64,000 nt of DNA from Lamellibrachia satsuma. Lineage: Eukaryota > Annelida > Polychaeta > Sabellida > Siboglinidae. The notes beneath the pieces were generated by a model that had not been told where the DNA came from, did no database searches, and was given only the letters and a program-made list of their open reading frames with translations. Location: positions 1,606,575 to 1,670,574 of the forward strand of contig BSQZ01000096.1 of NCBI GenBank assembly GCA_033239005.1, read 5' to 3'. The position numbers were made by a program, and so were the translations under genes. Position 1 is the first letter of the stretch. Every line of letters starts with the position of its first letter. Positions 53,881 through 64,000 of the stretch are shown here, piece by piece.

Positions 53881-54764
53881 ACAAAAGTATTCAGAAAGAT
53901 TACTAATGATACAGATAAACAAAGTTTACAGGATGATCTAGATAAATTAGTTAAATAGTCAGAAAAATGGCAAATGTTATTCAATTTTGGGATGTGTAAA
54001 TGCATACATATAGGACATGGAAACATGGACGAAGAATATAAAATGGGGGATGCTGTAATCGGTAGAACCACACAAGAAAAAGGACTTAGGTGTAAAATTT
54101 AGTGCTGACATGAACGTTTCAGAGCAATGTGGGATTGCTGCTTCGAAAGGAAATCAAATTCTAGGGGTAGTTAGGAGAACTATCACATATAAGGAGAAAC
54201 AGCTAATTGTACCCCTGTATAAAGCAATAGTTAGACCACTTTTGGAATATTGTATGCAAGCATGGAGGCCGTATCAAGCTAAGCTAGAAAGAATACAAAG
54301 AAGAGCAACTAAAATGATTCCAGAATTGAGAGACCTTAGTTACGAAAGTCGCTTATTAAAATGCGGTTTGACAACACTAGAGACCAGGAGACTAAGAGGA
54401 GACCAAATAGAAGTGTTTAAAATTAGTGAACGGTTATGAGGATGTTGATAAGAATATGTTTTTCAAACTTAAAGAAGGCAGTAGAACCAGAGGAAACAAA
54501 GCATCATTAGTTAGGGAACAGTGTAGGTTGGACATGAGAAAGTACTCTTTCTCACAGAGGGTGATAAATGAATGGAAGAAACTGCCAAATGATTGTGCTA
54601 ATGCTAGTAGTGTGAATATGTTTAAAAATAGAATTGACAGATATATGATAAGAACGGGCTACACACAGATGATAAAATTGTTGGACTCTCGATAAGCCAA
54701 TGGCTTCCTTGTCCACTTGCCATCTGGAACTTGTTGTTTGGGATGGCAATCTTGTTAAATACGG
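53881..54764 (+). mobile_element. direct 3' segment of the same CR1-like LINE with 3' tail
   Basis: Starts TKVFRKITNDTDKQSLQDDL, exactly the residues that follow the FADD motif (compare 33470-33522). It continues through [97 protein letters not shown] and INEWKKLP to a stop at 54693. A 70-bp 3' UTR ends ggatggcaatcttgttaaat. Frameshifts lie near 54090 and 54420, with a stop near 53960. A (GTGC/GTAC)n tract follows. Confidence 0.92.
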
Positions 54765-54779
54765 ATGTTTTGTGTGTTG

Positions 54780-55052
54780 TGTGCTTGCGAGCGTGCGTGC
54801 GTGCGTGGGTGCGTGCGTTCATACGTACGTACGTACATACGTACGTACATACGTATTTACGTACATACGTACATTCGTACGTACGTACGTTCATACAAAT
54901 GCATGCATACATATATACATACATACATACATACATACATACTTACTTACTTACTTACTTACAAACATACATACATACATGCATACATACATACATACAT
55001 ACATACATACATACATACATACATACATACATACATACATACATACATACTG
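54780..55052. repeat. (CGTA)n/(ACAT)n tetranucleotide microsatellite
   Basis: gcgtgcgtgcg passes into cgtacgtac and then catacatac with a short cttactta block. Confidence 0.95.
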
Positions 55053-55071
55053 CCTGCCAGTTTTACGACAG

Positions 55072-55920
55072 CCTGTATTGCCTGTTCAGCCTTCACTGCC
55101 TCTACAGTCTGTACCGCCTGTACAACCTGTACAGTCTGTACTGCCTGTACAACCTGTACTGCCTGTACAGCCTGTACTGCCTGTACAGCCTGTACTGCCT
55201 GTACAGCCTGTACAGCCTTTACTGCCTCTACAGTCTGTACTGCCTGTACAACATGTACAGTCTGTACTGCCTGTACAACCTGTACTGCCTGTACAGCCTG
55301 TACTGCCTGTACTGCATGTACAGTCTGTACAGCCTGTACAGCCTGTACTGCATGTACAGCATGTACTGCCTGTACAGCCTGTACTGCATGTACAGCCTGT
55401 ACTGTCTGTATGTCTGTACAGCCTGTACAGCCTGTACAGCATGTACTGCCTGTATAGCCTGTACTGCATGTACAGCATGTACTGCCTGTACAGCCTGTAC
55501 AGCTTGTACAGCATGTACAGCATGTACTGCCTGTACAGCCTGTACTGCATGTACAGCCTGTACTGTCTGTACTGTCTGTACAGCCTGTACAGCCTGTACT
55601 GCCTGTACAGCCTGTACTGCATGTACAGCCTGTACTGTCTGTACTGTCTGTACAGCCTGTACAGCCTGTACTGCCTGTACAGCCTGTACTGCATGTACAG
55701 CATGTACTGTCTGTACTGTCTGTACAGCCTTACAGCCTGTACAGCATGTACTGCCTGTACAGCCTGTACTGCATGTACAGCATGTACTGTCTGTACTGTC
55801 TGTACAGCCTTACAGCCTGTACAGCCTGTACTGCCTGTACAGCCTGTACTGCATGTACAGCATGTACTGTCTGTACTGTCTGTACTGTCTGTACAGCCTT
55901 ACAGCCTGTACAGCATGTAG
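55072..55920. repeat. 9/18-bp minisatellite, about 94 nonameric units
   Basis: Units 'gtacagcct', 'gtactgcct' and 'gtactgcat' alternate as 'tgtacagcctgtactgcc'. The nonamer keeps all plus frames open (CTA, LYS/LYC and VQPVLP repeats). A block of about 60 bp containing 'ctgtctgtacagccttacag' recurs at 55710, 55790 and 55880. Confidence 0.94.
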
Positions 55921-56440
55921 TGCCGTTAACTTTACTATGTATAAAGTACGACTAATAAATCTTCAATTGTGAAGGCGAATGAGACTTATCAACCATCGAA
56001 CATGCACTTCCTTGTGGGGGCAGCACATTGTCGCGAACAAAGCCTGTTCTCAGACACTTACGTGATCCTTACCACTAGCAGCCGCCAGGTGACGCCCCTT
56101 GATGGCCGCTGGCCGTTGGCGACGGTCCACTGGGCGTCGATCAACATTAAGCGAGCGATGGAGTCGGGCGCCGCGCTAAACACAAAGGATTCTTTTGAAG
56201 TGACGCGAACAGGTTTCGTCTTGCCGTCTCGTCTTGCCGTCTCGTCTTGCCAATAGCGTGCAATAGTTCTCCCTTTAAAGTATTCAGCTACAGCGATTAC
56301 GTTCACTTATCTGGTTTCTTTGTCGTCACGTAGAAGGCTGTTCTTCGACGCGTAGGGAGACCAACTAATCATGTATTATTGCAATGACGACTGCGGGTGG
56401 AATTTGCACCACTGAATCTGGATCAGTGCTTATTTTACGT
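55921..56440. other. unassigned unique sequence
   Basis: No gene recognised. A short 'cgtcttgccgtct' doublet occurs near 56218-56243. Confidence 0.4.
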
Positions 56441-57616
56441 TGGCGCTTTAATGCTGCCTGTGCACAAACTGTGATGCTGCATGTGCACGAACTTTAATGC
56501 TGCCTGTGCACGAACTTTAATGCTGCCTGTGCACAAATTTAATGCTGCCTGTGCACGAACTTTAATGCTGTCTGTGCACGAACTTTAATGCTGCCTGTGC
56601 ACAAACTTTAATGCTGCCTGTGCACGAACTTTAATGCTGCCTGTGCACAAACTTTAATGCTGCCTGTGCACGAACTTTAATGTTGCCTGTGTACAAACTT
56701 TAATGCTGCCTGTGCACAAATTTAATGCTGCCTGTGCACAAACTTTAATGTTGCCCGTGCACGAACTTTAATGCTGCCTGTGCACGAACTTTAATGCTGC
56801 CCGTGCACGAACTTTAATGCTGCCCGTGCACGAACTTTAATGCTGCCTGTGCACAAACTTTAATGCTGCCTGTGCACGAACTTTAATGCTGCCTGTGCAC
56901 AAACTTTAATGCTGCCTGTGCACAAACTTTAATGCTGCCTGTGCACAAACTTTAATGCTGCCTGTGCACAAACTTTAATGCTGCCTGTGCACAAACTTTA
57001 ATGCTGCCTGTGCACAAACTTTAATGCTGCCTGTGCACGAACATTAATGCTGCCTGTGCACGAACTTTAATGCTGCCTGTGCACAAATTTAATGCTGCCT
57101 GTGCACGAACTTTAATGCTGTCTGTGCACGAACTTTAATGCTGCCTGTGCACAAACTTTAATGCTGCCTTGCACGAACTTTAATGCTGCCTGTGCACAAA
57201 CTTTAATGCTGCCTGTGCACGAACTTTAATGTTGCCTGTGTACAAACTTTAATGCTGCCTGTGCACAAATTTAATGCTGCCTGTGCACAAACTTTAATGT
57301 TGCCCGTGCACGAACTTTAATGCTGCCTGTGCACGAACTTTAATGCTGCCCGTGCACGAACTTTAATGCTGCCCGTGCACGAACTTTAATGCTGCCTGTG
57401 CACAAACTTTAATGCTGCCTGTGCACGAACTTTAATGCTGCCTGTGCACAAACTTTAATGCTGCCTGTGCACAAACTTTAATGCTGCCTGTGCACAAACT
57501 TTAATGCTGCCTGTGCACAAACTTTAATGCTGCCTGTGCACAAACTTTAATGCTGCCTGTGCACAAACTTTAATGCTGCCTGTGCACGAACTTTAATGCT
57601 GCCTGTGCACGAACTT
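56441..57616. repeat. 23-bp minisatellite, about 51 copies, in two near-identical halves
   Basis: The unit is 'aactttaatgctgcctgtgc' + acg/aca. The series of variants from about 56510 to 57050 is repeated from about 57060 to 57600. Matching rare words are tctgtgcacg at 56571 and 57121, and tgttgcctgtgtac at 56681 and 57230. The offset is about 550 bp. Confidence 0.96.
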
Positions 57617-58060
57617 GAATTTGATATATTCTGAAAATTAAATACGTTAATGTATATTAGTAACCGAATGACTCGGCGTGGCACGGAGAGAACAGGCAGC
57701 CATAAGTATGTTCTGGTTAATGTTGCGTCTATGGAAATCTATACTCTAACAATAATGGAAGTAGCGTACGTCTGTGTATGTTTATGCGATTCCTCCTTAG
57801 ACGCTTTCGACACCGGGCGCCAAACTTTCAGGGGTTCATCTACGACCCAGGAATGAGTCGTAGCACTGAAACAATCACATTTACAATTTACAAACTGTAA
57901 CAAACACAGTTACAATTTACAAACTGTAACAAACACAGTTACAATTTACAAACTGTAGCAAACACAGTTACACATGTGTCGTTTTACCAACATAAGAGTT
58001 AATATTAACCGGCTGCTAATACTTCAGTCTTTACATTGACACTAGTTCCTATGTAGGTCT
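57617..58060. other. unassigned sequence with a 29-bp repeat
   Basis: 57870-57972 holds about 3.5 copies of 'acagttacaatttacaaact' + gtaacaaac. 57798-57858 is the inverted partner of the 53.3-kb motif. No gene. Confidence 0.6.
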
Positions 58061-58762
58061 ATATACGTCAGGGGTCGGCAACCTTTTTGAATGGAGGGCC
58101 AAATAAGTGACTTTGAATAGGTTAGCGGGCCATGCACACACGCACGCACGCACGCACGCACGCACGCACTCACGCACGCACACTCGTGGTAATTGGCACA
58201 ATGCAATTATATACTTTGTGTCTAGCAGTTGTATTGACCACTGTTGTAAATAGCACGTCCACGAATATGAGTTATTATTATCGTCAAACATCAACGTCTG
58301 ATTTTGAACAACAGCTGGATTATTCAAAAACACATTATTCAGGTTACGTGTTCTTGGCATGCCGCTGGTGCCATGTTGACCCGTGTGACACTGACGCATG
58401 TTGCTGCGCCACCAAGTGGCCCACACCTGGCTGCAGACTTGTTCCTGCGCGCTTCAGCTCACTTCGGTATACTACAGGAGTTCTTCATATCGCGCTGCTG
58501 GAACTGCCGGTAGTTTAGACAGCGAGAGCGAACACAGTTTAGTCTTCACGGCGACCCTTATTACGTTCTGCATTTTCATCGACTTGCCACACGGGCTTTC
58601 CCATTGGATGATGAAGTGTGCCCTGAAGAGCTTTGTTTGGCACCTCCTTAGTCTGGAACCTTTTCCATCAGCGTACAACTCCGTTCGCCATTTCGCTGGC
58701 AGGCGACGAACGTTAGTTAAAACAACACATTATCACTCAAACACAAATAAGGTAGCGGGGTA

Positions 58763-60424
58763 ACCTGGGGCAACACGGTCCTTGGAGGTAAAACGGCCCA
58801 CACCACGTACTCAAAATATATAACTCTGAACGTTCCAAATCTGGTGCAAAATGAAGCTAATTCTATATGATACCCACCCGAAAGTTCAGCAACACGAGAC
58901 AGACGTAATTAAACCAGTGTGTTTTTAAACTTTTATATGCACTATTACATGCATTGATCTAATATTTTGCCAATACTAAAATGGTGAAACTCACCATACA
59001 ACGGTGTGAATCACGAATCTTGGACTTAATTGGTGACATGATAATATTATTAATCAGTTGACAGATCAAACAATACAAAATGTGGAATAGTATGTTGTGC
59101 TTTGTATACATCTTATTAAGACACACGTCTTTGGGGCAAGACAGTCCCCATGCATATGGGACAAGACGGTCCCTATGTCTTATCCCACACGTACATGGTC
59201 AAACTTTGTCAAATTTATTACACATGACCAATTATGTTTAATACATTGAATATAATACGAACATTGCATAATTTACGTTCTGCTAGCCCATAGGCTGTAA
59301 TTATGATGGAATATCACTAAACCAATATTAGATTATGTATGGATTGCAAGGTATGTATTATATGTTAACTCCCATTTAAATTTAACAACTATAATGGCCT
59401 GATATATTACTATCATACCATTTGTATATAATATACATTTTAATTTCAGGCAATAGTTCGTTCATACAGTCGAGCCTCGTTATAATGCGGTAGTCGGGGT
59501 CCACGACTTCGGACCGCGCTGTACGCGAGGCGCGTTAGGTGTTCTCATAACTGCCACCAGGGAGCTAGTAAACAACAGCGATCGCCGCCTGCTGCACCAA
59601 GCCCCGTGTGCTTGCAGCACTGTCTTATACGCCAATATGCAGTTTATGGAACTTATTAAACGAGTATGCTAGCATCAACGTGTATTATTTTTAAATGCCA
59701 CACACTGAACTGAATAAAACACATGTACGTAAACCGTTATGGAACACGATGATGATGTACTAGACCAATAGGCCTACGAATCGAAAATAATAACCTGGAC
59801 CTGAGCAGCCGAAAACGTATACATTATGATTTGACAAACGTAGTATGTAAGCTGAAAAAAAAACAGAAAACGACAATAGGCAGAATTAATAATTGTTTCA
59901 CTTCGTCTTTCAACTGATCTCGACCGAAGCATAGATTTATTACGCACCACCTAATGTGCGGATGACGAATTCGTATTTTCGCGCACCGGTAGAGCCTTGG
60001 GCTAGGAATTTGACATGTTGGTTTCGCGTCGCGAAAACGATTAAATTTACGCTGTACTGGAAACATGTCATTTCACCCAAGTGTTATGTTGGCATTGCAT
60101 ACTAAATGCATTTAAAACTGTTTATCTTATTCTTACGCGAGGTGTATTTGTGAATCGCGTTTGCAATTTACAAACCATCGAAGCGAAGCGAGCGACAGCG
60201 ATTGATGTCTGCGGTAACACAAAACAAACAACACGTTGATACTCATTCACTGACATTGTTCGCCTAATGTTTCTTGAGAATTGTCAAAGTAATTCTAAGT
60301 AGGCTTAAGCAGGCCCAAATTCGGGGTCCACGACCGACCGCGTTATATCCGAATCCGCGTAATAACGATGCGCGACTGTATACGTAAAAACCACGAGGGG
60401 ATTATAGACCGTGTTACCCCAGGT
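58763..60424. mobile_element. possible nested TIR element inside the hAT copy
   Basis: 'acctggggcaacacggtc' at 58763-58780 and 'gaccgtgttaccccaggt' at 60407-60424 are imperfect inverted repeats (17 of 18). Related ggggcaagacggtcc words recur at 59131-59180 and 60429-60456. The target duplication is unclear (TA is possible). No transposase is visible. Confidence 0.5.
59465..60380. mobile_element. pogo/Tigger-like non-autonomous element, TA target duplication
   Basis: The left end 'cagtcgagcctcgttataat' (59467) and the reverse complement of the right end 'cagtcgcgcatcgttattac' (60378) match over about 20 of 24 bp. Both are flanked by TA. The CAGTCGAGCCTCGTTATAA-type terminus is typical of pogo/Tigger elements of the Tc1/mariner group. 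At 912 bp with no long ORF it is non-autonomous. It sits inside the putative 58763-60424 element. Confidence 0.78.
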
Positions 60425-60849
60425 AGAGGACCGTCTTGAGGATGGGGCAAGATGGCTTTTTTGGATATTTACTATTTTTCAAATGCAACTTAGTTAGGTT
60501 GTTTGTTTACTGAAAATAGTTTTCCAATGGGTAACGCACATATCTGTCCACAATGTGAACACATTAAATACAAGCTAAAGTTGTTTAATGGTGTGTTCCT
60601 TAGGAGGGCCGCGCTGCATACTTTCATGTCTGCATACGCAAAAGTGAATTCATTAAATATTAAAGGAAGTAAAAATACATATTTGGTATATTATTATGTT
60701 CATCACGTGGACATGTTATTTTGTATACCAATGTGGCAGGGGCGGGCCGCATTTTGCACAATATCGTTGTCAGTCCGCGGGCCGCATGAAATAGCTACGC
60801 GGGCCGCAGTTGGCCCGCGGGCCGCAGGTTGCCGACCCCTGATATACGT

Positions 60850-61321
60850 TGTCCTTTACCGTAATATTTGCCAAGGACACAGGGGGTCTAAGAGCCCCTC
60901 CCTCCGTGGCCTAGAGGGGGTCTTGAGACCCCTAAGACCCCCTGGATCCGCTGCTGCGGGTTCTGGACCCTCTTGCTGCAAGTTCAAAACTTGTTCACTC
61001 CACGGTGCGTCGCAATTCACTGAGTTGCATACACGAAAAAAAAAGAGAAAGTGGGGGATATCTGCGAACAAATAGTCTTCAGCGTGACTGAATGCTTCCC
61101 AGAGAAGTCGGGTTTAGTGGTGGAAGGAACAGGTCTGCCGGAGGTAAAGTGTGCCGCCCTCTGAGTGGTCGCGGAGACCCCGCTGCGTAAGAACTGTTTA
61201 CCTTTGAATTAAAATGCCATTACTGAGGTGGCACATAATTTAGACTGTGTTTGTTTGCTTCGGATTACACCAAACTGTGTCATCATCATTGATATTCTAC
61301 GTCATTCCTGCTGTCTTGTTT
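60850..61321. other. unassigned unique sequence
   Basis: No gene recognised. A local 'agacccctaagaccccctgg' purine/pyrimidine-biased stretch lies near 60925-60950. Confidence 0.4.
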
Positions 61322-62160
61322 ACATTCCCCTGCTACCGTGACTCCTGACGAACATAATAATGTATCATAACACATTCCCTTGCTACCGTGACTCCTCACG
61401 AGCATAATAATGTATCATACCACATTCCCCTGCTACCGTGACTCCTGACGAACATAATATTGTATCATAACACATTCCCCTGCTACCGTGACTCCTGACG
61501 AACATAATAATGTATCATAACACATTCCCCTGCTACCGTGACTCCTGACGAACATAATAATGTATCATACCACATTCCCCTGCTACCGTGACTCCTGACG
61601 ACCATAATAATGTATCATAACACATTCCCGTGCTCCCGTGACTCCTGACGAACATAATAATGTATCATAACACATTCCCGTGCTACCGTGACTCCTGACG
61701 AACATAATAATGTATCGTAACACATTCCCGTGATACCGTGACTCCTGACGAGCATAATAATGTATCATAACACATTCCCGTGCTCCCGTGACTCCTGGCG
61801 AACATAATAATGTATCATAACACATTCCCGTGCTACCGTGACTCCTGACGAACATAATAATGTATCGTAACACATTCCCGTGATACCGTGACTCCTGACG
61901 AGCATAATAATGTATCATAACACATTCCCGTGCTACCGTGACTCCTGACGAACATAATAATGTATCATAACACATTTCCGTGCTACCGTGACTCCTGACG
62001 AACATAATAATGTATCATAACACATTCCCGTGCTACCGTGACTCCTCACGAACATAATAATGTATCATAACACATTCCCGTGCTACCGTGACTCCTGACG
62101 AACATAATAATATATCATAGCACATTCCCGTGCTACCGTGACTCCTGACGAACATAATAA
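61322..62160. repeat. 50-bp minisatellite, about 17 copies
   Basis: The unit contains 'tgctaccgtgactcctgacg' and 'aacataataatgtatcataa'. A 3-unit block recurs at exactly 150 bp: tgctcccgtg at 61631 and 61781, tgtatcgtaa at 61711 and 61861, tgataccgtg at 61731 and 61881. Confidence 0.96.
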
Positions 62161-62424
62161 CGTCCTTTGGTTTTTGAAAGGGGGTGGGTCGGGCGTACAC
62201 AATCAGCTACGGATTTTTGGAATGATTTCTGAAATTTTTTTACAGTTAAGTAAATTCTCTCAAAACGGATGATAAGTATGCAACATGATGTGGAGATTGG
62301 AAACTGAGAATATCTACAGCCGATTCCCATCAACAAAAACGGTTGGCTTATTTTGTGCATGTATACAAATGCTGTGCTGCGATCCTTTTCCGCAAACAAC
62401 TAACTATAGTTTTAAAGTGGTATA
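62161..62424. other. unassigned unique sequence
   Basis: No recognised feature. Confidence 0.4.
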
Positions 62425-62827
<403 letters not shown>

Positions 62828-62867
62828 ATGCATACTTCTTCAAAATTACAGTTCATAAAACGACCAC

Positions 62868-62944
62868 ATGCCATGCACTGGCTGGCCCATGCACTGGCTG
62901 GTCCATGCACTGGCTGGTCCATGCACTGGCTGGCCCATGCACTG
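62868..62944. repeat. 16-bp tandem repeat, about 5 copies
   Basis: The unit is 'gcactggctggtccat', with ggcccat variants. Confidence 0.93.
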
Positions 62945-63323
62945 TGCCTATACAGCGGGTGAAGCGAATTGCTGGGATTGTAAACATTTATGGTCCACAT
63001 TGAAACATGTGTTAACTTGAATGTATACTGATGAGAGCCGCAGGGTCCATCTTTGGAACAAAACACAATAACAAAACTGACAATATCTCAAAGAGTGGGC
63101 GCGTGTTTTGGGTGATTTAACTCACCCAGACACCCTGTTGTCTCCGTGAAGCCAGTGACAACAAACCCTCGGTGCTGACGTATGCCCCTGGGAAAGCACA
63201 GCTGGTCGGCAACCATATCTCTCTCCAAGGTATAAAACACAATTTCGTTACGTATCTGTCCCGTTTTTTAGTATCCACTCACTCAGAAAGAAAACAAGTA
63301 AAAGAAGCGAAAGACATTTGAAT
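62945..63323. other. unassigned unique sequence
   Basis: No recognised feature. Confidence 0.4.
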
Positions 63324-63628
63324 CCCGCCCGCCCGCCCGCCCGCCCGCCCGCCCGCCCGCCCGCCCGCCCGCCCGCCCGCCCGCCCGCCCGCCCGCCCGC
63401 CCGCCCGCCCGCCCGCCCGCCCGCCCGCCCGCCCGCCCGCCCGCCCGCCCGCCCGCCCGCCCGCCCGCCCGCCCGCCCGCCCGCCCGCCCGCCCGCCCGC
63501 CCGCCCGCCCGCCCGCCCGCCCGCCCGCCCGCCCGCCCGCCCGCCCGCCCGCCCGCCCGCCCGCCCGCCCGCCCGCCCGCCCGCCCGCCCGCCCGCCCGC
63601 CCGCCCGCCCGCCCGCCCGCCCGCCCGC
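63324..63628. repeat. (CCCG)n microsatellite, about 76 units
   Basis: 305 bp of uninterrupted CCCG. The other strand is (GGGC)n, with GGG every four bases, a sequence able in principle to form G-quadruplexes; the C strand could form i-motifs. The PPAR and GGRA ORFs are artefacts. Confidence 0.98.
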
Positions 63629-64000
63629 GTACTTGCACAAGTCGTTTGTACCTATTGAACATTAGGGCAGATAAACGATTCATTGCACGGAAGACGAGTG
63701 TTTAAGCGAGCGCATTCTTGTTTATAACAGTGAGCCCGCTTAGTGAAGAGCGCACCCCCGGCCTGACAGCTGCAGTCCCGCTCAGGGCAGTAAGTCTACC
63801 CCTGTCCCGCAACAACGCCGCGTCTCGCGTTCTTCCACTGTTCAATCTGCTATTAGGACCAGTTGCCAGCGAGTCGCATTGTTAATGAACGACGTCATTA
63901 TCCCGTCCGTGGCGGCGATGTCCTCTGTGCTTTGTGCCAGTGGTGGCAGAGGTATCCGAGAGAGCGTATCACCGTCTTGTATCGAGTACAGCAACAACCC
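63629..64000. other. unassigned unique sequence
   Basis: GC-moderate sequence with no recognised gene; it continues beyond the window. Confidence 0.4.

Larger units (their letters stand above)
58061..60849. mobile_element. hAT-type DNA transposon, non-autonomous, with perfect 8-bp target duplication
   Basis: Ends are CAGGGGTCGGCAACC (58069-58083) and GGTTGCCGACCCCTG (60827-60841), perfect 15-bp inverted repeats. Flanks are ATATACGT on both sides (58061-58068, 60842-60849). An 8-bp duplication and CAGGGGTCGGCAACC-type termini are characteristic of the hAT superfamily. Subterminal gggcc/ccgcgggcc words fit this family. The 2.8-kb interior has only short ORFs and no hAT dimerisation or DDE motif that I can see. 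Most of the interior is accounted for by nested insertions and a (GCAC)n tract (58136-58185). Confidence 0.93.

Noticed and set aside
55072..55920. Common origin of the 9-bp array and the 14-bp RT-derived array because both contain 'gtactgta/gtactgc'
   Set aside because: The shared word is short and low-complexity, unit lengths differ, and no RT block flanks the 9-bp array.
58132..58763. hAT transposase coding region in the overlapping ORFs
   Set aside because: ORFs are short, overlap in several frames and show no DDE, dimerisation or BED zinc-finger signature.
63248..63683. PPAR/GGRA-repeat ORFs
   Set aside because: Translation of (CCCG)n only.

Overview
This window looks like intergenic, repeat-dense nuclear DNA from an animal, most likely an aquatic invertebrate or early-branching chordate. 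The clade is inferred only from the retroelement types. I found no host protein-coding gene I would defend, and no rRNA, functional tRNA, CRISPR array, operon or bacterial signal. By tallying array coordinates by hand, I estimate that about 27 of 64 kb is tandemly repeated. There are about two dozen minisatellites with units of 9 to 87 bp, a dozen long (AT)n tracts, a 500-bp (CA)n tract and a 305-bp (CCCG)n tract. Most of the very long open reading frames are reading-frame artefacts of these arrays. Genuine coding traces belong almost entirely to mobile elements. Non-LTR retrotransposons (CR1-like, L2/Rex1-like and another jockey-like type) occur as truncated, frameshifted copies on both strands. 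DNA transposons appear as terminal inverted repeat (TIR) elements. Layout: 0-2 kb has CR1 remnants, (AT)n/(GT)n and an 18-bp array. 3.2-9.6 kb has two giant arrays (69 bp x 49 and 48 bp x 56). 10.3-11.9 kb has ORF1 fragments of a LINE in inverted orientation around (AT)n. 12.4-16.5 kb is a 54-bp array split by a clean L2-like insertion, followed by another LINE remnant to 17.7 kb. 22.1-26.7 kb is an L2/Rex1-like LINE blown apart by two minisatellites made of its own codons. 27.7-29.2 kb has 27- and 41-bp arrays. 33.1-37.0 kb is a minus-strand CR1 element with esterase ORF1, endonuclease and RT, holding a 59-bp minisatellite made from its own esterase codons. 38-41 kb holds microsatellites and fragments. 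41.1-41.8 and 45.7-46.6 kb hold inverted-repeat elements. 46.7-48.0 kb has LINE 3' ends. 48.3-52.4 kb has 39- and 49-bp arrays. 53.5-54.8 kb is a CR1 copy with a textbook twin-priming inversion. 54.8-57.6 kb has more arrays. 58.1-60.8 kb is a hAT-type element with perfect 8-bp target duplications that contains nested TIR elements. 61.3-63.6 kb has more arrays, ending in (CCCG)n. The most interesting theme is that three separate minisatellites can be traced to short stretches of retrotransposon coding sequence. Their units are 41, 14 and 59 bp, and the arrays are about 2.2, 1.1 and 1.5 kb. Each now sits inside the parent ORF at the codons it was copied from. Several arrays also show block-wise higher-order repeats that are exact multiples of the unit, which records how they grew.
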